NCBI GenBank assembly: GCA_945902805.1
Contig: CAMDMZ010000004.1
Location: forward strand, 62,001-126,000
Length of the DNA: 64,000 nucleotides
Source: Propionivibrio dicarboxylicus
Lineage (GTDB): Bacteria > Pseudomonadota > Gammaproteobacteria > Burkholderiales > Rhodocyclaceae
Direction: 5' to 3'
This document shows, piece after piece, positions 37,370 through 48,067 of the stretch. A program made the translations under genes and the position numbers. Under the pieces are notes generated by a model that saw only the letters and a program-made list of their open reading frames with translations, searched no databases and was not told where the DNA came from. The number at the start of each line of letters is the position of its first letter. The first letter of the stretch is position 1.

Positions 37370-38196
37370 TCACCAATGCCCTGACCATCGACGTCGAGGA
37401 CTATTTTCAGGTCTCGGCCTTCGCGCCCTATATTCGGCGCGACGATTGGGACAATTGCGAGTGCCGGGTCGAGCGCAACGTGGCGCGCATCCTGGCCTTG
37501 CTGGAAAAAGCGGGGGTCAAGGCGACTTTCTTTACTCTTGGTTGGATTGCCGAGCGTTACCCGGCAGTTGTACGAGACATTGTCGCCGGTGGGCACGAAC
37601 TCGCGAGCCACGGCTACGGTCATCAGCGTGCCAGCGATCTAACGCCCGAACAATTTCTTGACGATATCGTGCGTGCCAAAGCCCTGCTTGAAGATCTCGG
37701 CAGTGTTGAAGTGCGCGGTTATCGCGCACCCAGTTTTTCGATTGGTGCCGCGAATCGCGACTGGGCCTTTGCCTGTCTTGATCGTGCTGGCTATCGCTAC
37801 AGTTCGAGCGTCTATCCCGTGCGGCACGACCACTATGGCATGCCGGATGCGCCGCGCTTTTCATATCAGGTTCACACCGACCTGATCGAGGTACCGCCAA
37901 CCACAGTGCGCCTGTTTAACCGCAATCTGCCGGCCAGTGGTGGCGGCTACTTTCGATTGATGCCTTATGGTCTTTCGCGCCTCCTGATCCAGCGTGTGAA
38001 TCGGGTCGAGGAACAATCGGCGGTTTTTTACTTCCATCCATGGGAAATCGATGCCGACCAACCGCGAGTCGCCGGTATCGACGCCAAGACGCGCTTCCGT
38101 CATTACGTCAATATTGACCGCATGGAGCAGCGCCTGACTCGCCTGGTCCGGGACTTTGCCTGGGGTCGGATGGATCGGATCTTCCTCCCGCAATGA
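37366..38196 (+). CDS. XrtA-system polysaccharide deacetylase
   Basis: 276 residues of the NodB homology family. The catalytic Asp lies in LTIDVEDYFQ, GHELASHGYGHQ carries the metal His pair, and RGYRAPSFSIG is the Arg motif. It probably removes acetyl groups from the exopolysaccharide or its precursors. It has no signal peptide, so it would act on lipid-linked intermediates at the cytoplasmic face. Ends overlap on both sides by 4 bases. Confidence 0.94.
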   Translation: MITNALTIDVEDYFQVSAFAPYIRRDDWDNCECRVERNVARILALLEKAGVKATFFTLGWIAERYPAVVRDIVAGGHELASHGYGHQRASDLTPEQFLDDIVRAKALLEDLGSVEVRGYRAPSFSIGAANRDWAFACLDRAGYRYSSSVYPVRHDHYGMPDAPRFSYQVHTDLIEVPPTTVRLFNRNLPASGGGYFRLMPYGLSRLLIQRVNRVEEQSAVFYFHPWEIDADQPRVAGIDAKTRFRHYVNIDRMEQRLTRLVRDFAWGRMDRIFLPQ

Positions 38197-39266
38197 GTGA
38201 TCACAGCACGCCAGCAGCGACCGGTTCCGGGTTGATCCTGCGCCGCCTCGACAGCGACAAACCGGCCGATCTCGCCCGCTGGGAGGCTTACGTCGCCACC
38301 GCCCCGAGCGCCACCTTCTTTCATCGCGCCGGTTGGCAGACCATCCTGCGCGACGTATTTCATCATCGCTGTCATTTTCTGTATGTCGAACGCAACGGCC
38401 ATATTTGCGGCATTCTGCCGCTTGCCCAGGTCAAGAGCCTGCTGTTTGGCAATTCCCTGATCTCGCTTCCATTTGCGGTTTATGGTGGGGTCGTCGCCGA
38501 CGATGACGCGGCAGCGGCCGCCCTTGAAGCGGAAGCGGATCGGCTGGCGCGCGAACTGGGTGTCGGCCATCTCGAGTACCGCAACGTCGACACGCACCAT
38601 GCCGACTGGCCGAGCCAGGATCTTTACGTCACCTTCCGCAAGGAAATTCTGCCCGACGAAGAGGCCAATATGACCGCCATTCCGCGCAAGCAGCGCGCCA
38701 TGGTGCGCAAGGGCATCAAGAACGGGCTGCGCAGCGAAATCGATCCGGGCGTTGATCGCTTCTTCGATCTGTTCGCCGACAATGTCCTGCGCCATGGCAC
38801 GCCGGCGATGCCGAAGCGCTACTTCGAGGCCCTGCTGCAGGTCTTCGGCAAGGATTGCGAAGTCATGACCGTGGTCGATGCCGATGGCCAGGCGATCAGC
38901 AGTGTGTTCAGCTTCTTCTTCCGCGACGAGATCCTGCCTTATTACGCGGGCGACGCCGAGCGTGCCCGTGATCTCGCGGCCAATGATTTCAAATACTGGG
39001 AATTGATGCGTCGCGCCTGCCAACGCGGGCTCAAGATATTCGACTATGGACGCAGCAAGGTCGGCGCCGGGTCGTGGTCGTTCAAGAAAAACTGGGGATT
39101 CGAGCCCACCCCGTTACATTACGAATACCGCCTCTACACGCGCGACAGCATTCCGCAGAACAATCCGAACAATCCCAAGTACAAACTGATGATCGCCACC
39201 TGGCGGCGCTTGCCGGTCTGGGTGGCCAACCGGCTTGGCCCGCTCATCGTGCGCAACCTGGGCTGA
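38193..39266 (+). CDS. FemAB-like XrtA-associated protein (GNAT fold aminoacyl/acyl transferase)
   Basis: 357 residues with the FemAB/GNAT double fold: FFHRAGWQTILRDVF near the start and FDYGRSKVGAGSWSFKKNWG near residue 290. It matches the family linked to exosortase A. It may add an amino acid or acyl group to the polysaccharide or lipid carrier. KVGAGSWS resembles the peptide from the 26-bp repeat only by chance, since the family conserves it. Confidence 0.92.
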   Translation: MSDHSTPAATGSGLILRRLDSDKPADLARWEAYVATAPSATFFHRAGWQTILRDVFHHRCHFLYVERNGHICGILPLAQVKSLLFGNSLISLPFAVYGGVVADDDAAAAALEAEADRLARELGVGHLEYRNVDTHHADWPSQDLYVTFRKEILPDEEANMTAIPRKQRAMVRKGIKNGLRSEIDPGVDRFFDLFADNVLRHGTPAMPKRYFEALLQVFGKDCEVMTVVDADGQAISSVFSFFFRDEILPYYAGDAERARDLAANDFKYWELMRRACQRGLKIFDYGRSKVGAGSWSFKKNWGFEPTPLHYEYRLYTRDSIPQNNPNNPKYKLMIATWRRLPVWVANRLGPLIVRNLG

Positions 39267-39274
39267 TTTGGCGC

Positions 39275-40486
39275 GTGGCCAATCTGCTTTACCTGGTGCA
39301 TCGCCTACCTTATCCGCCCAACAAGGGCGACAAGGTACGTTCGTTCAATCTGCTCAAACACCTGGCAAAGCAGCATCAAATTTTCCTCGGCACCTTCATC
39401 GACGATCCGGAAGACGAAGCCTATCTCGATGCGGTCAAGTCTTATTGCGCCGACGTCTACGTCGCGCGCCTGTCTCCCCGGTGGGGCAAACTGCGTAGCC
39501 TGACGGGTCTGCTGACCGGTGAAGCCTTGTCATTGCCGTATTACCGCGATGGCGGTTTGCGTCAGTGGGTGCAACACACCATCAGCGCCGCCCCGATCGA
39601 TAAGGCCGTCATCTTCTCGTCAGTGATGGCCGATTATCTTGACGACATGGCGAGCCTGCCGACTCTGGTCGATTTCGTCGACATGGATTCCGCTAAATGG
39701 ACTCAGTACGCATCGACCCATGCTTGGCCCCTGTCCTGGTTGTATCGGCGTGAAGGCAGCCGTTTGCTCGCCTTCGAGCGTGCAGTGGCAATGCGGGCGC
39801 GCCGATCGTTTTTCGTTACCGATGCCGAAACTGATTTGTTCCGTCGTGCCGCTCCTGAGACGGCTGATCGCGTCGAGGCGATCTGTAATGGGGTCGATTC
39901 CGATTTTTTTGCCCCAGAGAATGCCGGCGAATCGCCCTACCCGGCTGACATCACTCCGGTCGTATTCACTGGTGCCATGGACTACTGGCCCAATGTCGAT
40001 GGCGCCATCTGGTTCGCCAACGATATCCTGCCGGCCTTGCGTGCCCGCCATCCCGAGCTACGCTTCTACGTCGTCGGTCGAAATCCCGATCCCGCTGTCA
40101 ACGCACTTGCTGCCGATAGCGCCCTGGGCACGGTGGTGACCGGAACCGTCGATGATGTGCGGCCCTATATCGCCCACGCCGCCGTAATCGTCGCACCATT
40201 GCGGATCGCGCGCGGCATCCAGAATAAGGTGCTCGAAGCCATGGCCATGGCGCGGCCGGTCGTTGCCACAGCCAATTGCGCCGCTCCGATTGAGGCCAAG
40301 GTCGGGGACGAGCTGTTGGCGGCCGCCGATATTGCCGAGTTCATTACTGAAATCGAAAGCCTGCTGGCGGATCGGGCGCGTGGCGATGCCATCGGTCGCA
40401 ACGCCCGCGCGCGAGTGATCGCCGGGTATAGTTGGGACGCCCATCTGAGCCGCCTTGATTCCTATCTGGAGCCCACCCGCCCATGA
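39275..40486 (+). CDS. XrtA-system glycosyltransferase, TIGR03087-like
   Basis: About 403 residues from GTG 39275 (VANLLYLVHRLPYPPNKGDK), the usual N-terminus of this family. The longer open frame from 39074 only overlaps the preceding gene. The GT4-type C-terminal half includes FTGAMDYWPNVDGAIWF and NKVLEAMAMARPVVAT. It should add a sugar to the lipid-linked repeat unit. It overlaps xrtA by 4 bases. Confidence 0.92.
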   Translation: MANLLYLVHRLPYPPNKGDKVRSFNLLKHLAKQHQIFLGTFIDDPEDEAYLDAVKSYCADVYVARLSPRWGKLRSLTGLLTGEALSLPYYRDGGLRQWVQHTISAAPIDKAVIFSSVMADYLDDMASLPTLVDFVDMDSAKWTQYASTHAWPLSWLYRREGSRLLAFERAVAMRARRSFFVTDAETDLFRRAAPETADRVEAICNGVDSDFFAPENAGESPYPADITPVVFTGAMDYWPNVDGAIWFANDILPALRARHPELRFYVVGRNPDPAVNALAADSALGTVVTGTVDDVRPYIAHAAVIVAPLRIARGIQNKVLEAMAMARPVVATANCAAPIEAKVGDELLAAADIAEFITEIESLLADRARGDAIGRNARARVIAGYSWDAHLSRLDSYLEPTRP

Positions 40487-42048
40487 CCGCCGTCTCGCCA
40501 GAACCGACTTTTTCGCGCTGGTCCGCTGTCACGGCGATCGCTCTGGTCGAGCTGCTGCTTATCGCCCTGTTCTACGATACGGCCGCCGCGATGGTTGGCA
40601 TCTGGTGGCGATCCGAAACCTTCAATCATGCCTTTCTCGTTCCGCCGATTTCACTGTGGCTGATTTGGGAACGACGGCACACCCTGGCCGGAATCGTGCC
40701 GCGTCCGACCTGGTGGCTCTTGCCCATAATGGTCGGATTGGCCGTCGCCTGGTTGCTCGGCGAACTTGCGGCGGTGAATGCGGTAACCCAGCTTGCTTTT
40801 GTTGCCATGCTGGTGCTTGCCGTACCATTGGTCCTTGGTCTACCGCTGGCGCTTCAAATCGCATTTCCGCTCGGCTTCCTGTTTTTCGCCGTGCCGATCG
40901 GCGAATTCGTTATGCCCAAGTTGATGGACTGGACCGCCGACTTTACCGTCCTCGCTCTGCGTGCGAGCGGCATCCCGGTGTATCAGGAAGGCTTGCAGTT
41001 CATCATCCCCTCGGGACGCTGGTCGGTGGTCGAAGCCTGCAGTGGTGTGCGCTACCTGTTGGCTTCGCTGACCGTCGGCACGCTCTACGCCTACCTCAAT
41101 TATCACTCGCTCAAGCGCCGCCTGATCTTTGTGCTGGTCTCCATCTTGGTGCCGGTCGCCGCCAACTGGGGGCGCGCCTACCTGATCGTGATGCTCGGCC
41201 ATCTGTCCGGCAACGAACTCGCGACCGGCGCCGATCACCTGATTTATGGCTGGGTCTTCTTCGGCATCGTGATCCTGATCATGTTCGCCATTGGCATGCG
41301 CTGGCGCGAGCCGGATCTCGTTTACGATGCCGCTGCCGAACAGGCCGCCGCCGTCTTCGCACGTGCCCATACGCAAGTCAAACCGCTCGCTCTGGCGGCA
41401 GTGGCCGTCTTGGTGATCGCTGCCGTCCCGCAGCTTGCACTAAGCCGGCTGAATTCGCCGACTAACGTGGCAACGCCGATCGTCGATGGTGCCACCCTGA
41501 TTCAGACTGGCTGGTCGCAACTCGACACACCGCCTGCCGACTGGCAGCCCGACTTTGCCAATCCCTCGGCGATTCTCAATCTTGGCCTGGGCCACAACGA
41601 GCAGCGCGTCGGCGTATTCATCGCCTATTACCGCCAACAAGGTTACGAACGCAAGTTGATCAGTTCCCAGAATGTGCTGGCCGTCAGTAATGACGAACTC
41701 TGGGCTCAGGTCAACCGCAGTGGACGAGACCTTGTTCTCGACGGTCAGGCGGCATCCATCCGCACCGGAGTCCTGCGCGGTCAGCGCGGCTTGATGGGTT
41801 CGGAACCGCTGCGTCTGCTGGTCTGGCACTGGTACTGGATCGATGGCCGTTGGGTAGCCAGTGATCACCTCGGCAAACTTTATCTGGCCCTTTCGCGCTT
41901 GCTGGGACGTGGCGATGATTCCGCTGCGATCTTCTTCTACGCGGCCGAAGATGTTCCGGACGGTGCGGAAGCGGCGCTGGAACAAGCCGTTGCCGCCACC
42001 GGTGGCGCTTTGCGCCAGACCCTGGAAGCGACCCGAGCACGGCGCTAA
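40483..42048 (+). CDS. xrtA: Exosortase A fused to an EpsI domain
   Basis: 521 residues. The first 290 or so form the exosortase: eight or so membrane helices with the catalytic Cys 186 (VEACSGVRYL), Arg 231 (NWGRAY) and His 252 (DHLIYGW). Residues about 310-521 are a soluble EpsI-like domain (LGHNEQRVGVFIAYYRQQGYE; LVWHWYWIDGRWVAS). Exosortase cuts the C-terminal PEP-CTERM signal and passes the protein on to the exported polymer or membrane. The EpsI partner is a separate gene in some relatives and fused here. Confidence 0.95.
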   Translation: MTAVSPEPTFSRWSAVTAIALVELLLIALFYDTAAAMVGIWWRSETFNHAFLVPPISLWLIWERRHTLAGIVPRPTWWLLPIMVGLAVAWLLGELAAVNAVTQLAFVAMLVLAVPLVLGLPLALQIAFPLGFLFFAVPIGEFVMPKLMDWTADFTVLALRASGIPVYQEGLQFIIPSGRWSVVEACSGVRYLLASLTVGTLYAYLNYHSLKRRLIFVLVSILVPVAANWGRAYLIVMLGHLSGNELATGADHLIYGWVFFGIVILIMFAIGMRWREPDLVYDAAAEQAAAVFARAHTQVKPLALAAVAVLVIAAVPQLALSRLNSPTNVATPIVDGATLIQTGWSQLDTPPADWQPDFANPSAILNLGLGHNEQRVGVFIAYYRQQGYERKLISSQNVLAVSNDELWAQVNRSGRDLVLDGQAASIRTGVLRGQRGLMGSEPLRLLVWHWYWIDGRWVASDHLGKLYLALSRLLGRGDDSAAIFFYAAEDVPDGAEAALEQAVAATGGALRQTLEATRARR

Positions 42049-42058
42049 GACCTTCATC

Positions 42059-43978
42059 ATGTGTGGCATTTCCGGCATCTTCGACCTTACGGGAACACGC
42101 GACTATCCGCGTGATCTGCTGCAGCGTATCAACGATATCCAGTCGCATCGCGGCCCCGACGAGGCCGGTCTGCATCTTGAACCGGGCGTCGCCCTCGGTC
42201 ACCGTCGGCTTTCCATCATCGACATTGCCACCGGCCAGCAACCGCTGTTCAATGAAGACGGCGCCGTCGCCGTCGTGTTCAACGGCGAGATCTACAACTT
42301 TCAGGAACTCGTCCCCGAACTGCAGGCTCTCGGGCACATTTTCCACACCCGTAGCGATACCGAAGTAATTGTTCACGCTTGGGAAGCCTGGGGTGAAGCC
42401 TGCGTCCAGCGTTTCCGTGGCATGTTTGCCTTCGCGGTTTGGGATCGCCGGCAGCAAACGCTATTCCTGGCCCGCGACCGCATGGGTGTCAAGCCGCTGC
42501 ATTACGCGCTACTCGCCGATGGCAGCTTTGTTTTTGGCTCCGAACTCAAGGTGGTCACCGCGTTTCCCGGCTTCCCGCGCGACTTCGATCCCCTGGCCGT
42601 GGAAGAGTACTTTGCGCTCGGCTATGTGGCCGAGCCGCGCAGCATCTACCGCGCCGCACGCAAATTGATGCCCGGCCATTCGCTGCTGCTGCGGCGCGGT
42701 CACGCCTTGCCGGAGCCGCGGGAATATTGGGATGTTCGCTTCACGGGAGATAGCCGACTGGAGGCCAGCGAAGCCATTACTCAGCTGCGCGAACGCATCG
42801 ATGAAGCCGTCAAACTGCGCCTGATTGCCGAGGTACCGCTCGGTGCGTTCCTCTCCGGCGGCGTCGATTCGAGTGCCGTGGTGGCGACCATGGCCGGGCT
42901 TGCCAATACCCCGGTGCGTACCTGCGCGATTGGTTTCGACGATCCGGATTTCAACGAATCAGCCTTTGCCGCCCAGGTTGCCGAGCGCTATCACACCGAC
43001 CATCATCTCGATGTCATCAGCGGCGATGAATCCGGCACCGACGCCCTGATGGATTACCTCGCCTGGCTCTACGACGAACCCTACGCCGACAGCTCAGCTC
43101 TGCCAACCTACCGCGTCTGCCAGTTGGCGCGCCGTCACGTCACCGTTGCCTTATCTGGCGACGGCGGTGACGAATCGTTCGGCGGCTACCGGCGCTACCG
43201 CATGCATCTGGCCGAGGAGCGCACCCGTGGTGCCTTGCCATTGATGCTGCGCCGGCCGCTCTTCGGTAGTTTGGGCCGACTCTACCCCAAGGCCGACTGG
43301 GCGCCGCGAATACTGCGCGCCAAAACCACGTTCCAGGCCCTGGCGCTGGATTCGGTCGAAGCCTATTTTCACAGCATGTCGATCGCCCGTGATGACGAGC
43401 GTGCCGCCATGTATTCAAACGAGCTGACCAACGCCCTCGCTGGCTACAACGCGGTCGAAGTCTTTCGTCTGCATGCCGGTCGCGCCGGCACCGATGATCC
43501 GTTAGCGCTAATCCAGTACATCGATTACAAGACTTGGCTCACCGGCGACATCAATACCAAGGTGGATCGGGCCAGCATGGCGCACGCCCTGGAAGTGCGC
43601 GAGCCGCTGATGGATCATCGCCTGGTGGAGTGGGTGGCGACGCTGCCCACTGACTTCAAGATCCAGGACGGCGAAGGCAAATGGTTGTTCAAGAAAGCTT
43701 TTGAACCCTCCTTGCCCAACGACGTGCTGTATCGCCCGAAAATGGGATTCTCGGTGCCGCTGGCGCGCTGGTTGCGTGGCCCGCTGAATGCGCGTCTGCG
43801 CTCAGCATTGCTCGGACCACGCATGCTCGATACCGGCTATTTTGACCGTGACCGTCTCACCACCATGATTTCCCAGCATGAATCCGGACAACGCGATTTT
43901 TCGGCGCCGCTGTGGAGCCTGCTGATGTTCGACGCCTTTCTCAAGAACGGCGGATTGGCTGAGGCGCCAAAACTTTAG
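42059..43978 (+). CDS. XrtA-system asparagine-synthase-like amidotransferase, copy 1
   Basis: 639 residues starting at MCGISGIFD, whose Cys2 becomes the N-terminal glutaminase nucleophile. The synthetase part contains the pyrophosphate loop [11 protein letters not shown] (about residue 263). It would transfer ammonia from glutamine to a carboxylate on a sugar or peptide of the exopolysaccharide. It begins 10 bases after xrtA. A paralogue lies at 50352. Its stop overlaps that of the convergent GDP-mannose gene. Confidence 0.93.
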   Translation: MCGISGIFDLTGTRDYPRDLLQRINDIQSHRGPDEAGLHLEPGVALGHRRLSIIDIATGQQPLFNEDGAVAVVFNGEIYNFQELVPELQALGHIFHTRSDTEVIVHAWEAWGEACVQRFRGMFAFAVWDRRQQTLFLARDRMGVKPLHYALLADGSFVFGSELKVVTAFPGFPRDFDPLAVEEYFALGYVAEPRSIYRAARKLMPGHSLLLRRGHALPEPREYWDVRFTGDSRLEASEAITQLRERIDEAVKLRLIAEVPLGAFLSGGVDSSAVVATMAGLANTPVRTCAIGFDDPDFNESAFAAQVAERYHTDHHLDVISGDESGTDALMDYLAWLYDEPYADSSALPTYRVCQLARRHVTVALSGDGGDESFGGYRRYRMHLAEERTRGALPLMLRRPLFGSLGRLYPKADWAPRILRAKTTFQALALDSVEAYFHSMSIARDDERAAMYSNELTNALAGYNAVEVFRLHAGRAGTDDPLALIQYIDYKTWLTGDINTKVDRASMAHALEVREPLMDHRLVEWVATLPTDFKIQDGEGKWLFKKAFEPSLPNDVLYRPKMGFSVPLARWLRGPLNARLRSALLGPRMLDTGYFDRDRLTTMISQHESGQRDFSAPLWSLLMFDAFLKNGGLAEAPKL

Positions 43979-45468
43979 CTTGCTGGGTTCGTTGCTGCTT
44001 CGCCTCGCCCATACGTATCATCAAAACGCACAATGTCATCTTCGCCGAGATAAGCCCCGGATTGCACTTCAATGATGTGCAGATCGATCTTGCCCGGGTT
44101 TTCCAGACGGTGCGTATGGCCGAGTGGGATATAGGTCGACTGGTTTTCGCAGAGCAGCATTTCACGACCATCGACGGTCACCTTGGCCGTCCCGCTGACC
44201 ACTACCCAATGTTCGGCGCGATGATGGTGCATTTGCAATGAAAGCTTTTCGCCGGGCTTGACCATAATGCGCTTGACTTGGAAACGGTCGCCAGCATCGA
44301 TGCCCTCGTACCAGCCCCAGGGCCGATACACGCGCAAATTATCCAGATGCTCGCGGCGACCCTGTTGCTCAAAAAACTTGATAGCGCGCTTGATTTCCTG
44401 CGCCTTGTCGCGATGCATGACCAGCACCGCATCCGCCGTCTCGACGACCACCAGATCCTGCACGCCGATCACCGCTACCAGCCGGCTTTCGGCCCGGATA
44501 TAGCTATTGGTTGTTTCGGTCGCGAAAACGTCGCCGCGAATGACGTTGCCGGCCTCATCCTTGGGCGAAATCTGCCAGAGCGAATCCCAGGAGCCGACAT
44601 CGCTCCAACCGAAATGCGCCGGCACCACCGCCGCGCGATGGGTAGCCTGCATCACGGCGTAATCGATCGACTCGGATGGGCAGGCCAAAAAGTCGGCGCT
44701 GGCGGGACGGCGGAAATCGAGATCCACGCTCTGACCCTTCCAGGCAGTCGTCGCAGCGTCCAGAATATCAGGGCGGTGCTGGCCAAGTTCTTCGAGATAA
44801 CGTCGCGCCGAGAACAGAAACATGCCGCTGTTCCAGGTGTAGCCGCCTTCATCAAGGTAAGCCTGCGCCGCCTCCCGGTTCGGCTTCTCGACAAAGCGCG
44901 CAACCGAGAAAAACTCGTGTCCCGTGTTGTCGGTCCGGGAGAGCAAGGCCCCCGCCTTGATATAGCCGTAGCCAGTCTCGGGCCCTGACGGCACGATGCC
45001 GAATGTGACCAAATAACCTTCCGCTGCCGCGTCGGTTGCCGTATTCACCGCAGCGGCGAAAGTGTCCTGATCGTCGATTACATGGTCGGCCGGCAACACC
45101 AGCATTAGCGCTTCAGGATCGCTTTCGGCCAGATGAAGTGCCGCCAGCGCGATCGCCGGCGCCGTATTTCGGCCCGCCGGTTCGAGGTAAATCGCCGCCG
45201 GCACCTGGCCGCTGGCAAGACTTTGTTCGCGGATCAGGAAACGGTGTTCCTGGTTGCAGATCAGCAGCGGCGGTTGCGCACCGGGCAACGCTGCGGCGCG
45301 TTCCACCGTCGCCTGCAACATGGTGCGTGACTCCGTCAACGCCAGCAATTGCTTGGGAAAGACCGAGCGTGAGAGCGGCCACAAGCGCGTACCGCTGCCG
45401 CCGGAAAGGATCACGGGATGGAGGGTCTTGGGTGTATTCGGTGTATTCGGTGTATTTGGTGAGTTCAT
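43975..45468 (-). CDS. manC: Mannose-1-phosphate guanylyltransferase / mannose-6-phosphate isomerase
   Basis: About 497 residues. The nucleotidyltransferase motif is [22 protein letters not shown] lies near residue 180, and the C-terminal cupin isomerase domain holds [15 protein letters not shown]. It supplies GDP-mannose. The start is uncertain: ATG 45468 gives [12 protein letters not shown], while ATG 45489 and TTG 45501 are alternatives, none with a good ribosome-binding site. The N-terminal Asn-Thr-Pro units come from a 9-bp tandem repeat (about 45430-45458). Confidence 0.92.
   Translation of the reverse strand: MNSPNTPNTPNTPKTLHPVILSGGSGTRLWPLSRSVFPKQLLALTESRTMLQATVERAAALPGAQPPLLICNQEHRFLIREQSLASGQVPAAIYLEPAGRNTAPAIALAALHLAESDPEALMLVLPADHVIDDQDTFAAAVNTATDAAAEGYLVTFGIVPSGPETGYGYIKAGALLSRTDNTGHEFFSVARFVEKPNREAAQAYLDEGGYTWNSGMFLFSARRYLEELGQHRPDILDAATTAWKGQSVDLDFRRPASADFLACPSESIDYAVMQATHRAAVVPAHFGWSDVGSWDSLWQISPKDEAGNVIRGDVFATETTNSYIRAESRLVAVIGVQDLVVVETADAVLVMHRDKAQEIKRAIKFFEQQGRREHLDNLRVYRPWGWYEGIDAGDRFQVKRIMVKPGEKLSLQMHHHRAEHWVVVSGTAKVTVDGREMLLCENQSTYIPLGHTHRLENPGKIDLHIIEVQSGAYLGEDDIVRFDDTYGRGEAATNPAS
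44689..44712 (+). repeat. 26-bp interspersed repeat, copy C
   Basis: AAAGTCGGCGCTGGCGGGAC then GGCG, with the last two bases differing from the consensus. It is antisense to manC, where the local reading is RRPASADFL. Confidence 0.7.
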
Positions 45469-45549
45469 GTACGTGGTAGCCGATGGCATATGTCGAAACA
45501 ATCTGGCACTCTAACTGAATCAAGAATGCTTGTGCGTTGCGTCCAGCCG

Positions 45550-46557
45550 CTACACCTTGAAGTAATTCTGATACCAGGCCACAAAGCGGTTCACGCCGTC
45601 TTCCACGGTCGTCGCTGGTTTGTAGTGAAATTGTTCGACCAGATCGTCAACGTTGGCGTAGGTATCCGGTACATCCCCCGGCTGTAGCGGCAACATTTCT
45701 TTCTCAGCCGTCTTGCCCAACGCTTTTTCCAGTGCCGCGATGTAATCCATCAGTTCCACCGGCTGATTGTTGCCAATGTTATAGACCCGCCACGGTGCGG
45801 TACTCGTGCCCGGATCGGGCTGATCGCCACGCCAATTCGGATTACCTGGCGCCGGGCGATCCAGCACCCGAATCACCCCTTCAACGATGTCATCGATGAA
45901 GGTGAAATCGCGCCGGTGCTTGCCGTAGTTGAAGACCGGAATCTTCTCACCGGCCAGAATCGCCTTGGTAAATTTGAACAAGGCCATGTCTGGCCGGCCC
46001 CACGGACCATAGACCGTAAAGAAGCGCAAACCCGTGGTCGGCAGTTGGTAGAGGTGGCTGTAAGTGTGCGCCATCAGTTCGTTCGCCTTCTTGCTCGCGG
46101 CGTAAAGGCTTAGCGGATGATCGACGTTGTGATGAACCGAAAACGGCATTTCGGTATTCGCCCCATACACGCTGGAACTGCTGGCGTAGACCAGATGCTC
46201 CACGCCATGATGGCGACAGCCCTCCAATATATGGGCAAAACCGACGATATTGCTGTCGATATAGGCCAGAGGATTGTCGATCGAATAACGCACCCCAGCC
46301 TGCGCTGCCAGATTCACCACGCGCTGCGGCTGGTGCGTGGCAAAGCAGGATTCCATTGCCTTGCGATCGGCCAGGTCGATGCGCAAATGCGTGTAGTTAG
46401 GGTGACTGGCGTGCCGCGCCAAACGCGCCTCTTTGATCGCCGGATCGTAGTAGTCATTGTGGTTGTCGATACCAATGACCGTGTCGCCCCTCTCCAATAG
46501 ACGCAGCGAAAGATCGGATCCAATAAACCCGGCCGCGCCGGTGACGAGTATTTTCAT
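45550..46557 (-). CDS. UDP-glucuronate 4-epimerase-type NAD-dependent epimerase
   Basis: 335 residues from ATG 46557 ([14 protein letters not shown]). The 60-codon upstream extension lies in the divergent promoter region. The catalytic YAASK and SSSSVYG are present, and [15 protein letters not shown] and [15 protein letters not shown] are typical of the UDP-glucuronate epimerase subgroup. It would supply UDP-galacturonate. It is in line with manC on the minus strand (81-base gap) and divergent from tviB. Confidence 0.9.
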   Translation of the reverse strand: MKILVTGAAGFIGSDLSLRLLERGDTVIGIDNHNDYYDPAIKEARLARHASHPNYTHLRIDLADRKAMESCFATHQPQRVVNLAAQAGVRYSIDNPLAYIDSNIVGFAHILEGCRHHGVEHLVYASSSSVYGANTEMPFSVHHNVDHPLSLYAASKKANELMAHTYSHLYQLPTTGLRFFTVYGPWGRPDMALFKFTKAILAGEKIPVFNYGKHRRDFTFIDDIVEGVIRVLDRPAPGNPNWRGDQPDPGTSTAPWRVYNIGNNQPVELMDYIAALEKALGKTAEKEMLPLQPGDVPDTYANVDDLVEQFHYKPATTVEDGVNRFVAWYQNYFKV

Positions 46558-46649
46558 GTGCCCTTGCTCTCCCTGCAGTGTATGGCAAGGCTTCAAAAAC
46601 CAGCGGAAGCCTTTCAATATCGCTAATGATACGAGTGAAAACGACTTCG

Positions 46650-46677
46650 CCGACACGCAAGTTAGCTCGGCTATACT
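46650..46677 (+). promoter_or_regulatory. Candidate sigma70 promoter of tviB
   Basis: CCGACA (-35, 46650-46655), a 16-base spacer, and TATACT (-10, 46672-46677), 59 bases before the tviB ATG. The 178-base divergent region has no other clear signal. Confidence 0.45.
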
Positions 46678-46735
46678 TCTGTCATTGGTCCGGTGTCGAT
46701 TACCGGGTTTCGGGTTTTGAAAGGGAGAGTGAGTC

Positions 46736-48034
46736 ATGACTTTGGGTTCAAGTACCTGCGTTGCAGTGGTCGGGTTGGGTTACGTTGGCTTGCCGTTGGC
46801 GGTCGAGTTCGGAAAGAAATACCGAACCATAGGCTTCGACTTATCCGAAACCAAAGTCAATCACTACAAGAGCTTTTGCGATCCAACCGGTGAAGTCAGC
46901 ACCGAAAATCTGAAGGCAGCCACCCAGCTCACGGTGACCACCGATCCCTCCCAACTGATCGAAGCCGATTTCATCATTGTGGCGGTGCCAACCCCTGTCG
47001 GCGACGCACACATCCCCGATTTCTCACCACTGGTTGGGTCGTCCACCACGGTTGGCAAGCACATGAAACGTGGCGCCACGGTGATTTATGAATCCACGGT
47101 GTATCCCGGTGCGACCGAAGAGGTCTGTATCCCACTGCTGGAAAAGCATTCCGGGATGAAGTGGTTGCAAGACTTCCACGTTGGCTATTCGCCGGAACGC
47201 GTTAATCCGGGCGACAAGGAGCGCACCATTACCAAAATCGTCAAGGTCGTATCTGGCGATGATGGCCCGACATCCGAAGCCGTTGCCGAGCTCTACGGCT
47301 CCGTGATTACCGCAGGCGTACATCGAGCCAGTAGCATCAAAGTGGCCGAGGCCGCCAAGGTGATCGAAAACACCCAGCGTGACCTCAACATTGCCTTAAT
47401 GAATGAGTTGGCCCTGATTTTCGACCGTATCGGCATTGATACGCTGGAAGTGCTTCAGGCGGCGGGCACCAAGTGGAATTTCCTGCCCTTCAGACCGGGT
47501 CTGGTTGGTGGCCATTGCATTGGTGTAGACCCTTACTATCTGACACACAAGGCCGAAATGCTCGGTTATCACCCGCAAGTCATCCTTGCCGGACGACGCA
47601 TTAACGACGGCATGGCGGCTTACGTGGCGCAGCAGGCGGTTAAGAAAATGATCAACAACGGAGTATCCGTCAAAGGCGCCAAAGTTATTGTGCTCGGCCT
47701 CACCTTCAAGGAAAACTGCCCAGACTTGCGTAACTCGAAAGTGGCCGACTTGGTGGCTGAATTGCAATCCTTTGGCTGTGCAGTGGCTGTCCATGACCCG
47801 ATCGCCGAAGCCCCCGAGGCGGTGCACGAATATGGCATCACACTGACCTCTTGGGCCAATCTTCCCGCGGATGCCGATGCGATTGTCGCCGCCGTCTCTC
47901 ACAAAGAGTATCTCGCCATGCCGCTGGGCGAACTAACGGCTAAGCTCAAGCCGCAAGGCGTCTTCGTCGACGTCAAGTCCGCTTACGATGCCAAGGCGAT
48001 TGCAAATGCCGGCTACACCATGTGGCGGCTCTAA
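46736..48034 (+). CDS. tviB: UDP-N-acetylglucosamine C6 dehydrogenase (TviB-type)
   Basis: 432 residues of the UDP-glucose/GDP-mannose dehydrogenase family. The NAD fold is [18 protein letters not shown]. The catalytic Cys lies in [15 protein letters not shown], and [18 protein letters not shown] is the C-terminal signature. Close similarity to Vi-antigen TviB suggests UDP-GlcNAc to UDP-GlcNAcA. The next gene is the TviC-type epimerase, giving UDP-GalNAcA. Confidence 0.92.
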   Translation: MTLGSSTCVAVVGLGYVGLPLAVEFGKKYRTIGFDLSETKVNHYKSFCDPTGEVSTENLKAATQLTVTTDPSQLIEADFIIVAVPTPVGDAHIPDFSPLVGSSTTVGKHMKRGATVIYESTVYPGATEEVCIPLLEKHSGMKWLQDFHVGYSPERVNPGDKERTITKIVKVVSGDDGPTSEAVAELYGSVITAGVHRASSIKVAEAAKVIENTQRDLNIALMNELALIFDRIGIDTLEVLQAAGTKWNFLPFRPGLVGGHCIGVDPYYLTHKAEMLGYHPQVILAGRRINDGMAAYVAQQAVKKMINNGVSVKGAKVIVLGLTFKENCPDLRNSKVADLVAELQSFGCAVAVHDPIAEAPEAVHEYGITLTSWANLPADADAIVAAVSHKEYLAMPLGELTAKLKPQGVFVDVKSAYDAKAIANAGYTMWRL

Positions 48035-48067
48035 GGTCGGTTGGCGTTTCTCACGGAAGGCGAATAC

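Noticed and set aside
39060-39085. Possible extra copy of the 26-bp repeat (AAGGTCGGCGCCGGGTCG)
   Set aside because: It encodes KVGAGSWSF, a segment I regard as conserved in FemAB-like XrtA proteins, and the DNA diverges after 12 bases.
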